Positions 51,981 through 64,000 of a DNA stretch of 64,000 bases are shown here, in pieces. The stretch is from Lachnospiraceae bacterium. Lineage in GTDB: Bacteria; Bacillota; Clostridia; Lachnospirales; Lachnospiraceae. Numbering within the stretch: position 1 is the first letter of the stretch; every line of letters starts with the position of its first letter. The translations under genes and the position numbers were made by a program. The stretch spans positions 62,001 to 126,000 of the forward strand of contig CAJTHM010000009.1 in the NCBI GenBank assembly GCA_910576125.1, in the 5' to 3' direction. Below the pieces are notes generated by a model that made no database searches, was not told the origin of the DNA, and saw only the letters and a list, made by a program, of their open reading frames with translations.

Positions 51981-52068
51981 GTGCGGGAAGAATTTCTAAG
52001 GCGTCTGAAGGACGCCGCCTGGGAAATTCTAAATTCCGCACGGAAGAACGCAGGTGCAGCGTTCTTCC
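51981..52068 (+). repeat. Compound palindromic repeat, copy 3, between atpE and atpF
   Basis: Outer stem GTGCGG/CCGCAC (51981-51986 with 52036-52041), an imperfect inner hairpin built on AATTTCTAAGGCGTC/GACGCC...AAATTCT, then a perfect 10-bp hairpin GGAAGAACGC/GCGTTCTTCC (52042-52068) with loop AGGTGCA. Same order and spacing as copy 1 but with an insertion in the inner arm. Lying between c and b genes it may adjust their ratio. Confidence 0.75.
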
Positions 52069-52107
52069 CGGAAATATCATAAATAAAGAGGCAGAAAGGA
52101 GGCAAAA

Positions 52108-52637
52108 ATGATACTTTTAACAGAGGGTGAGTCCATGTCGAGATTGTTCGATCTGGACTGGCAGCTGTTGGCTGATTCCAGTCTGATGATTATTGCCATC
52201 TTTTTCCTGTTCCTGATTTTGAGCTATTTCCTGTTCAACCCTGCGCGGAAGATGCTGAACAGCCGTAAGGAGAAGATTCAGAACGAGCTGGATACCGCAA
52301 AGACTTCCCTGGAGAACGCGCAGAGCCTGAAGCAGGAATATGAGACGAAGCTGAAGGAAATCGATAAGGAAGCCGAGGGCATCTTAAGCGAGGCGCGCAA
52401 GAGGGCGCTGGCCAATGAGAACGCGATTGTGGCCGAGGCGAAGGAAGAGGCGGCCCGTATCCTGGACAGGGCCCGGGTGGAAGCGGAACTTGAAAAGCAG
52501 AAGATGTCCGATGACGTGAAGCGGGAGATCATCGTAATCGCGTCCCTGATGGCAGGCAAGATTGTGTCGGCATCCGTGGATACCGCCATGCAGAATCAGC
52601 TGATAGACGAGACCTTGAAGGAAATGGGTGATAAGAC

Positions 52638-52650
<13 letters not shown>
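52108..52650 (+). CDS. atpF: F0F1 ATP synthase subunit b
   Basis: 180 residues: a single N-terminal membrane helix (~22-42, LMIIAIFFLFLILSYFLF) followed by a long charged coiled coil that links F0 to F1. ATG 52108 with AAAGGAGG is chosen; another in-frame ATG at 52135 also has a site. It overlaps atpH by 13 bp. Confidence 0.95.
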
Positions 52651-54720
<2,070 letters not shown>

Positions 54721-54736
54721 AAAGAGGATATAGATT

Positions 54737-55612
54737 ATGGCATCAATGCGTGATATAAAGCGTCGCAAAAGCAGTATCCAGGGGACGCAGCAGATTACCA
54801 AAGCCATGAAGCTGGTATCCACTGTGAAACTGCAGCGCGCCAGAGCCAGCGCGGAGCGCTCAAAAGGGTATTTTACCTGCATGTACGACACGGTGAACAA
54901 TATCCTGCAGCGCGTAGGACATATAGATCATCCCTATCTGACGCCCGGGGAATCCCAGAGGAAAGCGGTAGTCGTAATTACGTCCAACCGCGGACTGGCA
55001 GGCGGCTACAACTCCAATGTGACGAAGCTGGTGACCAGACATCCCCAGTGGAAGAAAGAGGAGCTGGACATCTACTGCCTGGGAAATAAGGGCCGGGAGA
55101 CTTTTGCGCGCTATGGCTACGGAATCAAGGAGTGCGACAACGACATCGTGGAGAGCCCCGTGTACGCGGACGCCGCCGCGCTGTCGGCAAAGCTTCTGGC
55201 TTCCTACGCGGCGGGTGAAATCGGCGAGATTTATCTGGCCTACACCGGCTTCAAGAACACGGTGAGCCATGTGCCCACGCTGCTGCGTCTGCTTCCGGTG
55301 GACATCTCCGAGGAAGAGGGAACGGCCCGGAACGAGCCGTCGGGCGAGGTTTCCGCAATCATGAACTTTGAGACAGAGGATACCGAGGCGCTGGACCTGC
55401 TCATCCCCAAGTACGTCACCAGCCTGATTTACGGGGCGCTGCGGGAGTCAGTGGCCAGTGAGAACGGCGCGCGTATGCAGGCCATGGACAATGCGACCAG
55501 CAATGCTGAGGAAATGATAAGCGATCTGACGCTGAAATACAACAGGGCCCGTCAGGGCTCCATCACACAGGAACTGACAGAAATCATTGCCGGTGCCGAA
55601 GCTTTGGGCTAA
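54737..55612 (+). CDS. atpG: F0F1 ATP synthase subunit gamma
   Basis: 291 residues, with MRDIKRRKSSIQGTQQITKAMKLVST at the start (two helices of the rotor) and the C-terminal EMISDLTLKYNRARQGSITQELTEI helix. Central rotor shaft. Confidence 0.98.
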   Translation: MASMRDIKRRKSSIQGTQQITKAMKLVSTVKLQRARASAERSKGYFTCMYDTVNNILQRVGHIDHPYLTPGESQRKAVVVITSNRGLAGGYNSNVTKLVTRHPQWKKEELDIYCLGNKGRETFARYGYGIKECDNDIVESPVYADAAALSAKLLASYAAGEIGEIYLAYTGFKNTVSHVPTLLRLLPVDISEEEGTARNEPSGEVSAIMNFETEDTEALDLLIPKYVTSLIYGALRESVASENGARMQAMDNATSNAEEMISDLTLKYNRARQGSITQELTEIIAGAEALG

Positions 55613-55622
55613 GTGTGAATGA

Positions 55623-57071
<1,449 letters not shown>

Positions 57072-57086
57072 GGATGGAGGGTGACT

Positions 57087-57497
57087 ATGGCAGATAAAAG
57101 CGGCTTCCTTCTGCGCATCATCACGCCTGACAGGGTCTTCTATGAGAACCGGGCGGATATGGTGGAATTCAACACGACAGAGGGAGAGATTGGCGTGCTG
57201 CCGGGACATATTCCGATGACAGTGATCGTGAAGCCTGGCATCCTTTACATCCATGAGACGGAGGAGGAGAAGAAAGCGGCCCTGCATGCGGGGTTCGCGG
57301 AGATTCTGCCGGAGGGTGTGACGATTCTGGCCGAAGTCATCGAATGGCCCGGCGAGATTGACGAAAACCGTGCGAAATCCGCTATGGAGCGGGCAGAGCA
57401 GCGCTTACAGGGCAAGACTGCCGATACGGATGTGGCCAGGGCCGAGACGGCGCTGCAGAGGGCCATCGCGCGGATACAGGTATTGAAGAATGGCTGA
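57087..57497 (+). CDS. atpC: F0F1 ATP synthase subunit epsilon
   Basis: 136 residues: N-terminal beta sandwich (FLLRIITPDRVFYENRADMVEF, GEIGVLPGHIPMT) and a C-terminal helical hairpin (~92-134) with which this subunit can inhibit ATP hydrolysis. Last gene of the atp operon; ATG 57087 follows AGGATGGAGGGTG. Confidence 0.97.
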   Translation: MADKSGFLLRIITPDRVFYENRADMVEFNTTEGEIGVLPGHIPMTVIVKPGILYIHETEEEKKAALHAGFAEILPEGVTILAEVIEWPGEIDENRAKSAMERAEQRLQGKTADTDVARAETALQRAIARIQVLKNG

Positions 57498-57608
57498 CCA
57501 TTCCTAAAATAATAAGAATCCGGAGCGCAGGCGGCGCGAAAGGCAGCCGCTGGTAACAGTTAGAGGAAAAGGCGCATATGCTGTAAAAAAGCCTTAAGAG
57601 GAACGCAT

Positions 57609-58016
57609 ATGGAATTTCACTCGAAACTGTTACAGCCGCTTCCGGAAAGCAGGACAAGGGGCTGTAACGGGCCCCTTCCTTTTTATATGACCTACCCCGA
57701 TTACCGGGGAGCGGAGAATGAGGAAAGATTATTACGGGATTTGGAATATTTACAGCAGATATATCCGGGAGAGGTAAGGCGCTGTCAGCGGAGGATAGCG
57801 GAAATCCTGGACAGGACAGACTATGAGGGCAGCATGATTTATGACGAATATCCGGACAGGTACAGCCTGCAGGCATTGGCGAAGTCGATGTGCAGGATTC
57901 TGGAGAATGAGGAAGGAAATGCGCCTGCGGAGGACATGGTACAGGTCCTTTTGTGCAATGAAGTATACAAGCGCCGCCATGGGGGCCGCAGAGGGAGCTT
58001 CCTGGCGTGGCCGTAG
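57609..58016 (+). CDS. Hypothetical protein after the atp operon
   Basis: 135 residues. Residues 1-35 include an odd SRTRGCNGPLPFY segment; the rest (RLLRDLEYLQQIYPGEVRRCQRRIAEILDRTDYEG, MIYDEYPDRYSLQALAKSMCRI) is helical. I do not recognise the family, though it has the look of a conserved Lachnospiraceae protein. The ribosome-binding site is AAGAGGAACGCAT. No membrane segment. Confidence 0.7.
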   Translation: MEFHSKLLQPLPESRTRGCNGPLPFYMTYPDYRGAENEERLLRDLEYLQQIYPGEVRRCQRRIAEILDRTDYEGSMIYDEYPDRYSLQALAKSMCRILENEEGNAPAEDMVQVLLCNEVYKRRHGGRRGSFLAWP

Positions 58017-58090
58017 GCCCGGCGTTTTGAAAAAGAATAGGAAACAGACATAAGATGTAAAACGGGAAATGGATGAAAGGCATTCCATGC

Positions 58091-59275
58091 ATGGATAAAC
58101 TAAGAGAATTCTTCCGGCAGCTGCCGGATCAAAATATCATACAGATTACACTGAGCAATACAAGGGACGCGACCCGGGCCGCAAAGGTAAAGCTGCGCCC
58201 GGTGCTGATCAGAGGGAAAGTAAGCTTTCAGGAGACCCTCTACAGGGGCACACAGGTCTTCCACTCTAATCTGGAGAAAGAGGAGCTGGCAGAGCGCCTG
58301 ACCGGATACATGGAGAGCCTGTTCGGGCAGGCCCAGATAAGCTGCGCCGGGATGGAGGCGAATATCCTTGTGGGCAAAAAGGGAACTGTGACAATAAAGA
58401 CGAAAAAAAGAAATAATTCAGACGATAATACGAACAGGTTTCCGAATATGTCCCATGACCGCTCAAAACGATATATCCTGCGGGAGGGAGAGCCGGTGGA
58501 CTTCCTGGTCAGCCTCGGGGTGCAGACGCCCCAGGGGCGCATCGTCAAGGCAAAGTACGACAAATTCCGGCAGATTAACCGATATCTGGAATTCATAGAG
58601 GATATTCTGGAAAAGCTTCCTGCAGACCGTACCATCCGTATCGTGGATTTCGGCTGCGGGAAGTCCTATCTGACTTTCGGCATGTACTACTATCTGAACC
58701 GGCTTCAGGGCAGGGACATCCGGGTGACAGGGCTGGACCTAAAAGAGGATGTCATCCGCCATTGCGGCGAGCTGGCCCATAAGCTCCGGTACGACGGACT
58801 GACTTTCATGCAGGGGGATATCAGCACTTTCCAGGATGCGGAAAAAGTGGACATGGTGGTGTCGCTCCATGCCTGCGACAAGGCCACGGATTACGCTCTG
58901 GAAAAGGCCGTGAAATGGGGGGCATCCGTAATCCTGGCGGTACCATGCTGCCAGCATGAGCTGAACGGACAGATGCAGTGCCGGGAGCTTGAGCCTGTGC
59001 TGAGATACGGCGTAATCAGAGAGCGGATGGCTGCGCTGATTACGGACGCCCTGCGGGCGGACCTGCTGGAGGAGCAGGGTTATGACACGCAGATTCTGGA
59101 GTTCATCGACATGGAACACACGCCGAAGAATCTGATGATCAGGGCCGTGAAGTCCGGCAGGATACGCCCCGGGAGCGCGCGTGCCGGAGGGAGCGCAGCG
59201 CTGGAGCACATTATGGAATTCCTGCACGTGGACCCCACCCTGAAGGAGCTGTTATATGAAGAAGACAATCATTAA
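58091..59275 (+). CDS. SAM-dependent methyltransferase (Methyltransf_32-like)
   Basis: 394 residues. A N-terminal ~155-residue region without clear homology precedes a class I methyltransferase domain (~185-330): IVDFGCGKSYLTFGMYYYL (SAM loop), VTGLDLKEDVI, MQGDISTF, VVSLHACDKATDYAL and VPCCQHEL. This pattern is seen in Methyltransf_32 family and GSTCD-type enzymes, acting on RNA or small molecules; substrate unknown. ATG 58091 is preferred, with 58073 also in frame. It overlaps the next gene by 20 bp. Confidence 0.82.
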   Translation: MDKLREFFRQLPDQNIIQITLSNTRDATRAAKVKLRPVLIRGKVSFQETLYRGTQVFHSNLEKEELAERLTGYMESLFGQAQISCAGMEANILVGKKGTVTIKTKKRNNSDDNTNRFPNMSHDRSKRYILREGEPVDFLVSLGVQTPQGRIVKAKYDKFRQINRYLEFIEDILEKLPADRTIRIVDFGCGKSYLTFGMYYYLNRLQGRDIRVTGLDLKEDVIRHCGELAHKLRYDGLTFMQGDISTFQDAEKVDMVVSLHACDKATDYALEKAVKWGASVILAVPCCQHELNGQMQCRELEPVLRYGVIRERMAALITDALRADLLEEQGYDTQILEFIDMEHTPKNLMIRAVKSGRIRPGSARAGGSAALEHIMEFLHVDPTLKELLYEEDNH

Positions 59276-61781
59276 GCTTTTCGTATGCTGCCTGGTCTTT
59301 CTGCTGGCAACGTTCATAGTGAATCAGTTTATGAACAGAGGGCATGACAACCTGACCATGGAGATGGCGCCTGCCTCCTACCCCATAGTCACCATGGTGA
59401 TGAACGGCATGGAATGCAATGAACTCCACGGCTACGGCGGGGCTGTGGACATAGCCTTTCAGCGGGACGCTGTGACTGTGCTGGGGGAGAGCAGGGATAC
59501 CGGCTTTGTGGTGGATACCTACGGCGCGGAGGTGTCAGGTATTTCCATTCAGGTGAGGAGCTCGGACGGCACCAGGCTGATTGAGGATACCGAGATTACG
59601 GATTACTTTGAGACGGAGGGGCGCATCAGCGGTACTATCGCCCTGAAAGATCTGATTGAACGGGATACCGAATATTCTTTGACGATACTGCTCACTCTGG
59701 GCGGAGAAAAGCAGATTTCCTACTACACGAAAGTCGTATGGAGCGACAGCTTCCATGTGGAGGAAAAGCTGGATTTCTGCCGGGATTTTCATGAGCGCCT
59801 GTACGATAAGGAGGCGGCCAGGGAACTGACCAAGTATCTGGAGTCCAATGCCCGGCTGGAGGACAACAAATCTTATCACAAGGTGAATATCTACAGCAGT
59901 TTCCGCCAGATTACATGGGGGGACTTAGGTGTGGTGGAGATAGGAGAGCCCGTATACAGGCTGACGGAGATTGCTGAGCAGACAGCCTCTGTTCTGACAG
60001 ATTACATGGTGGCCACATCGGAGGAGGGGGAGAGCACCTATTACAGGGTAAGGGAATATTTCCGCCTCCGCTATACCGCGGACAGGATTTATCTTCTGAC
60101 TTACGAGCGCACCATGACCCAGATGCCGGAACGGAAGAGGCTGTGCGTGGATGGCAGGATTGAGCTTGGCATCACCGATGCGGATGTGGACATGCTCGAA
60201 AGCGAAGACGGAAATGTAGTGGTATTCGAGACGGCGAAGCAGCTCTACTGCTACAACATCACCACCAATAAGCTGGCAGCGGTGTTCAGCTTCTATGACG
60301 CGGAGAACGCGGATGCCCGTACCATGTACGATCAGCACGATATCAAGATACTGAATGTGGACGAGGGCGGCAATGTACAGTTTGCCGTCTACGGATATAT
60401 GAACCGGGGAAGACATGAAGGAGAGGTGGGCATCCAGCTGTACACCTACAACAGCGGGCAGAACACGGTGGAGGAGCTGCTCTACATCCCTTATGACAGG
60501 CCCTATTCCGTGCTGGCGGCCCAGATGGAAGAGCTTCTGTATTTAAACCGTGAGCAGAAACTGTATCTGGTGCTGGACGGGGAGGTATATGGGATTGATC
60601 TGGTCCAGAAAACCTATTCGCTTCTCATAGAGACCATCCATGACGAAGGGCTTCAGGTATCGGAGAACCACAAAATCATCGTGTGGCCCTCCGGGGAAGA
60701 TATCTATCACAGCGATGCGCTGAACATCCAGAATCTGGGCAGCGATACCAGGAAAAGCATTACGGTGCCCTCCGGGGAGGTCATCAGACCCTTGGGTTTC
60801 ATGGACGAGGACATCATCTACGGCATAGCCCATGCGGCAGATGTGACGGAGGAAAATTCCGGCAGGATTCTATTTCCCATGCATACCATCCGCATCTGCA
60901 ATTCAGACGGCGAGCTTCTGAAAGAGTATGGACAGGCAGGGATTTATGTCACGGAATGCACCGTGGAAGCCAACCAGATTACACTGGATCGGGTGAGAGA
61001 GACCGAACCCGGCTATTATCAGGAGATAGAACAGGATCATGTGATGAACAATATGGAGGAGGAAACCGGGAAGAATGTGGTGACGGTCCTGGAGACGGAA
61101 AAGTACAAACAATATATAGCCATTCAGATGCGGAAAACCACGGAGGGCAAGTCGGCCATGATTCTGACCCCCAAGGAAGTGATGTACGAGGGAGGCAGGA
61201 GACTTTCCCTGCCGGAGCGGAAAGAGCGGGAGAGGTATTATGTGTACGGAGCTTACGGCGTCTGCGGCATCTTTTATTCTCCCAGCCGCGCTGTGGACCT
61301 TGCCTATGGGGCCTCCGGGATGGTGATGGACGAGGGCGGCCAGCTAATCTGGCGGCGGGGGAACCGGGCGGCGAAGAACCAGATTATGGCCATCAAGGAG
61401 GCGGAGGCCACGCCGGAGAATGGCGCGCTGACCATATGCCTGAATACGATGCTGTCTTACGAGGGGATCAACAAGAACACCCAATATTATCTGGAGCGGG
61501 GAGAAACCATCCTTGAGATTCTTCAGGAGAGTCTGTCGGACACGGTGATTCTGGACCTCGCCGGCTGCGGTCTGGACGCGGTGCTGTACTATGTGAATCA
61601 GGACATCCCCGTGCTGGCGCTGACGGAAAATGAGGGAGCCGTGCTGCTGGTGGGCTTCAACGAGATAGAGGTGGGCATCATGAATCCGTCCACAGGCAGC
61701 ATATATACCATGAAGAACAGCGAGGCTGCAGAATGGTTCGGGAAGAGCGGAAACCAGTTCATAACCTATCTGCGGAAGTGA
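59256..61781 (+). CDS. Large exported protein with C-terminal C39-like domain
   Basis: 841 residues. N-terminal anchor (~5-24, LFVCCLVFLLATFIVNQFM), a beta-rich middle (~30-480) ending in propeller-like repeats (~300-560), and a C-terminal region (~710-841) resembling a C39-like peptidase: NTMLSYEGI, ILDLAGCGLDAVLYYVNQDIPVLAL, AVLLVGFNEIEVGIMNPSTGSIY. A papain-like Cys could be in the GCGLDAV segment, but a clear His/Asp set is not obvious, so it may be inactive. AAGGAGCTGTTAT precedes the ATG, inside the methyltransferase gene, suggesting translational coupling. Role unknown; extracellular. Confidence 0.75.
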   Translation: MKKTIIKLFVCCLVFLLATFIVNQFMNRGHDNLTMEMAPASYPIVTMVMNGMECNELHGYGGAVDIAFQRDAVTVLGESRDTGFVVDTYGAEVSGISIQVRSSDGTRLIEDTEITDYFETEGRISGTIALKDLIERDTEYSLTILLTLGGEKQISYYTKVVWSDSFHVEEKLDFCRDFHERLYDKEAARELTKYLESNARLEDNKSYHKVNIYSSFRQITWGDLGVVEIGEPVYRLTEIAEQTASVLTDYMVATSEEGESTYYRVREYFRLRYTADRIYLLTYERTMTQMPERKRLCVDGRIELGITDADVDMLESEDGNVVVFETAKQLYCYNITTNKLAAVFSFYDAENADARTMYDQHDIKILNVDEGGNVQFAVYGYMNRGRHEGEVGIQLYTYNSGQNTVEELLYIPYDRPYSVLAAQMEELLYLNREQKLYLVLDGEVYGIDLVQKTYSLLIETIHDEGLQVSENHKIIVWPSGEDIYHSDALNIQNLGSDTRKSITVPSGEVIRPLGFMDEDIIYGIAHAADVTEENSGRILFPMHTIRICNSDGELLKEYGQAGIYVTECTVEANQITLDRVRETEPGYYQEIEQDHVMNNMEEETGKNVVTVLETEKYKQYIAIQMRKTTEGKSAMILTPKEVMYEGGRRLSLPERKERERYYVYGAYGVCGIFYSPSRAVDLAYGASGMVMDEGGQLIWRRGNRAAKNQIMAIKEAEATPENGALTICLNTMLSYEGINKNTQYYLERGETILEILQESLSDTVILDLAGCGLDAVLYYVNQDIPVLALTENEGAVLLVGFNEIEVGIMNPSTGSIYTMKNSEAAEWFGKSGNQFITYLRK

Positions 61782-61934
61782 CGGCCTGCCGCTGTCAACA
61801 GGCGGCGCCGCGAAGTCAGGGCTGTTTTACGGCTGGACGAATCCGGGAAGATATGTTAGAATATTTCCATAATCAGGAATTTTCGGAAATGATTTCAAAA
61901 TAGAGGAATACATGAGAACCAGGAGGTAGGGAAC

Positions 61935-62462
61935 ATGAAAGTGGAGAAGATACCGGCATTGATAGGACTGGTGCTGATTATTCTGCTGGCTTTTCTCATT
62001 ATATGGCAGGCGGGGATTTTCGGCGTGTCCAGGGACAGGCTGGAGCAGGACGCCAGGGAGAGGCAGAATATCGCCGGCAGCTGGGAAATGGCCCAGGATG
62101 TCAATGAGGATGTCTGTGCCATGCTTTTCTATGATGATGTCAGAGAGAATTACACCTATTCCATATACCTGACAAAGGAGGGGCTGTCATACGGCTACTT
62201 CTTCAGGCAGGGCGGTACCGATGCCTATATGGAGGAGGGAGTGAAAGGCGTGGTATTTGAAGACAAAGGAATCGCGCTGCTGTCCCTGAATGAGGACAAG
62301 GTATGTAAAATCGTAGTGGACAGCAATGCGGATCAGAAAACCATTCAGGTCAACGCTGAAGAACCTTTCGCCGTGGTGCTCCCCATCGAGTGCGGAGCGA
62401 TTACCATGTACGACGCGCAAGGCAACATCGTGACGCTTTATGATACCTTTACCGGTGCCTGA
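61935..62462 (+). CDS. Membrane-anchored hypothetical protein
   Basis: 175 residues with a single N-terminal helix (~7-28, LIGLVLIILLAFLIIWQAGIF) and an extracytoplasmic domain that looks like a small beta fold (IAGSWEMAQDVNEDVCAM, VVFEDKGIALLSLNEDKV). No motif recognised. ATG 61935 has CAGGAGGTAGGGAAC. It follows the C39-like protein by 153 bp on the same strand and precedes a terminator. Confidence 0.75.
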   Translation: MKVEKIPALIGLVLIILLAFLIIWQAGIFGVSRDRLEQDARERQNIAGSWEMAQDVNEDVCAMLFYDDVRENYTYSIYLTKEGLSYGYFFRQGGTDAYMEEGVKGVVFEDKGIALLSLNEDKVCKIVVDSNADQKTIQVNAEEPFAVVLPIECGAITMYDAQGNIVTLYDTFTGA

Positions 62463-62469
62463 AGACAGG

Positions 62470-62500
62470 GCCGCCGGATATCCGGAATCCGGCGGCCTTT
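62470..62500. terminator. Terminator between convergent genes
   Basis: GCCGCCGGAT and ATCCGGCGGC pair perfectly across a 7-nt loop, followed by CTTTC on the plus strand. Confidence 0.75.
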
Positions 62501-62515
62501 CAAATAAAACCTCAA

Positions 62516-63706
62516 TCAGGAGTTCAAATCCCCATTCTTGTATCTTGCCACGATGCTCTGAATTCTCTCATTGGGATTCAGCAGATCGCTGATGGAAGAG
62601 TCGTGATTCAGGGTGTCGATGATGTAGGCGATGTATTTGCTCATGTCACAGTTGATGTACCATTCCCGCTGCAGCAGTTCCGGAGTCTGGTAGATCAGGT
62701 TAGTGGTCAGCACCCGGTCTATGGTACCGTCCGCATATGCCATGTCGAATTTGTCCAGTCCATTGGTGAAGAGGCCGAAAGTGGCAAAGACGAAGATTTT
62801 GTTCGCCTTGCGGTTCTTCAGTTCGGCTGCCACTTCCAGCACGCTGTCCCCGGAGGAAATCATGTCGTCGATGATGATCATGTCCTTTCCCTCCACGCTG
62901 GTGCCCAGGAATTCATGGGCGATGATGGGATTGCGCCCATTGACGAGCTTGCTGTAATCCCGCCTCTTGTAGAACATTCCCATGTCCAGCCCCAGCACAT
63001 TGGCGATATAGATGGCCCGGTACATGCCGCCCTCATCGGGGCTTATGATCATCATATGGTCCGAGTCCATCTGCAGATTGTCCACATGGCCCAGCAGTCC
63101 CTTGATGAACTGGTAGGCGGGCTGAACCGTCTCGAAGCCATGCAGAGGGATGGCATTCTGGACTCTGGGGTCATGGGCGTCAAAGGTGATGATATTGTCC
63201 ACGCCCATCTGCACCAGTTCCTGGAGCGCCAGGGCACAGTCCAGGGATTCCCGGTTGGTGCGCTTATGCTGACGGCTCTCGTAGAGGAAAGGCATGATGA
63301 CCGTGATGCGGCGGGCCTTTCCGCCCACAGCGGCAATGATCCGCTTCAGGTCCTGATAATGATCGTCCGGCGACATATGGTTCTCATGGCCGCACAGACT
63401 ATAAGTCAGAGAGTAATTGCAGACATCCACCAGCAGATAGAGATCGAAGCCCCGGACGGATTCCTGGATGGTTCCCTTTGCCTCCCCGGATCCAAAACGG
63501 GGGACTTTCGTGTGCAGCAGGTAGGAGTCTTTCTGATAACCGGAGAAAGCCAGCGAGTCCTTGTGCTCGCTTTCCCGTTCCGCCCGCCATTTCACCAGAT
63601 ATTTGTCGATTCGTTCGGAGAGAGGCTTGCAGCCCTCCAGCGCGATAATTCCCAGAGAGCCTACGGGAATGGTTTCCAAGTTTCTTTTTTCTTCGCGGTT
63701 GCCCAT
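62516..63706 (-). CDS. prs: Ribose-phosphate pyrophosphokinase, long form
   Basis: 396 residues, against ~315 in ordinary Prs. PRPP-binding motif MIIIDDMISSGDSVLEVA and the MPFLYESRQHKR region are intact; IITFDAHDPRVQNAIP and ISPDEGGMYRAIYIA are conserved. Extra N- and C-terminal sequence fits the long Prs form seen in Clostridia. It makes PRPP from ribose-5-phosphate and ATP for nucleotide, His and Trp synthesis, including for upp in this window. Start 63706 follows AAAGGGAC. Confidence 0.93.
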   Translation of the reverse strand: MGNREEKRNLETIPVGSLGIIALEGCKPLSERIDKYLVKWRAERESEHKDSLAFSGYQKDSYLLHTKVPRFGSGEAKGTIQESVRGFDLYLLVDVCNYSLTYSLCGHENHMSPDDHYQDLKRIIAAVGGKARRITVIMPFLYESRQHKRTNRESLDCALALQELVQMGVDNIITFDAHDPRVQNAIPLHGFETVQPAYQFIKGLLGHVDNLQMDSDHMMIISPDEGGMYRAIYIANVLGLDMGMFYKRRDYSKLVNGRNPIIAHEFLGTSVEGKDMIIIDDMISSGDSVLEVAAELKNRKANKIFVFATFGLFTNGLDKFDMAYADGTIDRVLTTNLIYQTPELLQREWYINCDMSKYIAYIIDTLNHDSSISDLLNPNERIQSIVARYKNGDLNS

Positions 63707-63791
63707 GATGTGTCCCTTTCTATTCTTTTGCGTGCTTATTGGTTCCTTTGTTGTCTGAATCCGGAAGAAGATCTTGCAGGTACTATGTATG

Positions 63792-64000
63792 TTATGTGGC
63801 TGCGGCATTGGACAGGCGCTTTTTCAGGATGCGGATGTCCGGCCCGGTGAGCTTGCAGAGGGTAAAGCCGCTGGTGATTCGGGAGAAAATCCGGTCGGAA
63901 TAGCGATCCCTGAGCTCTTCTAAACTGATATTGGTAGAAATCAAAGTGGACTTGCCGCGCAGATGACGTTCGTTGAGACAGGAAAACAGCTCGGAAGTCA
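63792..64000 (-). CDS. Helicase loader DnaC/DnaI-like, 3' end only
   Basis: The last ~69 codons of a gene entering from beyond the window: TSELFSCLNERHLRGKSTLI, SLEELRDRYSDRIFSRI, then TGPDIRILKKRLSNAAAT and stop. SLEELRDRYSDRI is typical of DnaC/DnaI-type AAA+ loaders that place DnaB on DNA. The 5' part with the Walker motifs is off the edge. Confidence 0.7.
   Translation of the reverse strand, partial: TSELFSCLNERHLRGKSTLISTNISLEELRDRYSDRIFSRITSGFTLCKLTGPDIRILKKRLSNAAAT

Overview
The window reads as chromosome of a spore-forming, anaerobic, moderately high-GC Clostridia, most likely a Lachnospiraceae. The grounds are a pyruvate formate-lyase locus, meso-diaminopimelate dehydrogenase, MecA, GdpP, DUF951, spore-cortex type hydrolases (GH18, CwlD-like amidase, SleB-like), an AmmeMemoRadiSam locus, and Firmicutes gene order (rpsF-ssb-rpsR, gdpP-rplI-dnaB, upp next to the atp operon). 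I see no rRNA, tRNA, CRISPR array, prophage or complete insertion sequence. The taxonomic call is inference from gene content and style.

Layout. 1-8.6 kb: the 3' part of a MoxR/VWA-type conflict or chaperone locus (DUF5682, VWA, SWIM zinc finger, DUF4132), the same set as the poorly understood E. coli yehI/yehLMPQ genes. 8.9-13.3 kb (minus): an LTA-synthase-like sulfatase and a glycerophosphodiesterase sharing the same 220-residue membrane module, then a sirtuin. 13.5-20.8 kb (plus): YdcF, DUF951, rpsF-ssb-rpsR, gdpP-rplI-dnaB, a MerR-like regulator. 20.8-24.6 kb (minus): a naturally split pyruvate formate-lyase (core enzyme, a small Cys-containing peptide, a separate glycyl-radical domain), its activase and a 2[4Fe-4S] ferredoxin. 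24.9-32.7 kb: DUF1858 protein, mecA, a strong candidate ~300-nt structured RNA gene, GH18 and amidase cell-wall enzymes, ddh with a minisatellite leader, an HTH/membrane pair, DegV. 32.8-38.4 kb: an ABC exporter pair behind a leader-peptide/terminator arrangement, then a recombination scar joining a truncated esterase to remains of a Fic toxin-antitoxin pair. 38.5-41.7 kb (minus): AmmeMemoRadiSam genes with two unknown genes between them. 41.9-49.9 kb: serine hydrolase, truncated MerR regulator, AAA-ATPase/nuclease-like protein, ywlC-rpiB-upp, SleB-like hydrolase, DUF402. 50-57.5 kb: the complete atpZIBEFHAGDC operon, whose c subunit carries a sodium-type ligand pattern. 57.6-64 kb: small hypothetical, methyltransferase, large exported C39-like protein, another exported protein, PRPP synthetase, and the 3' end of a DnaC/DnaI-like helicase loader.

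The most unusual items are the split PFL with its partner peptide and a duplicated gene tail; the RNA gene at 26060-26365, whose start lies exactly at the base of a 9-bp closing stem and whose end is U-rich; a family of three compound palindromic repeats (about 1 kb, 49.3 kb and 52 kb) with compensatory stem changes, a conserved internal mismatch and conserved loops; the shared membrane module of the polymerase/hydrolase pair; and the attenuator-like leader before the ABC exporter. All assignments come from reading the sequence; no database search was run.
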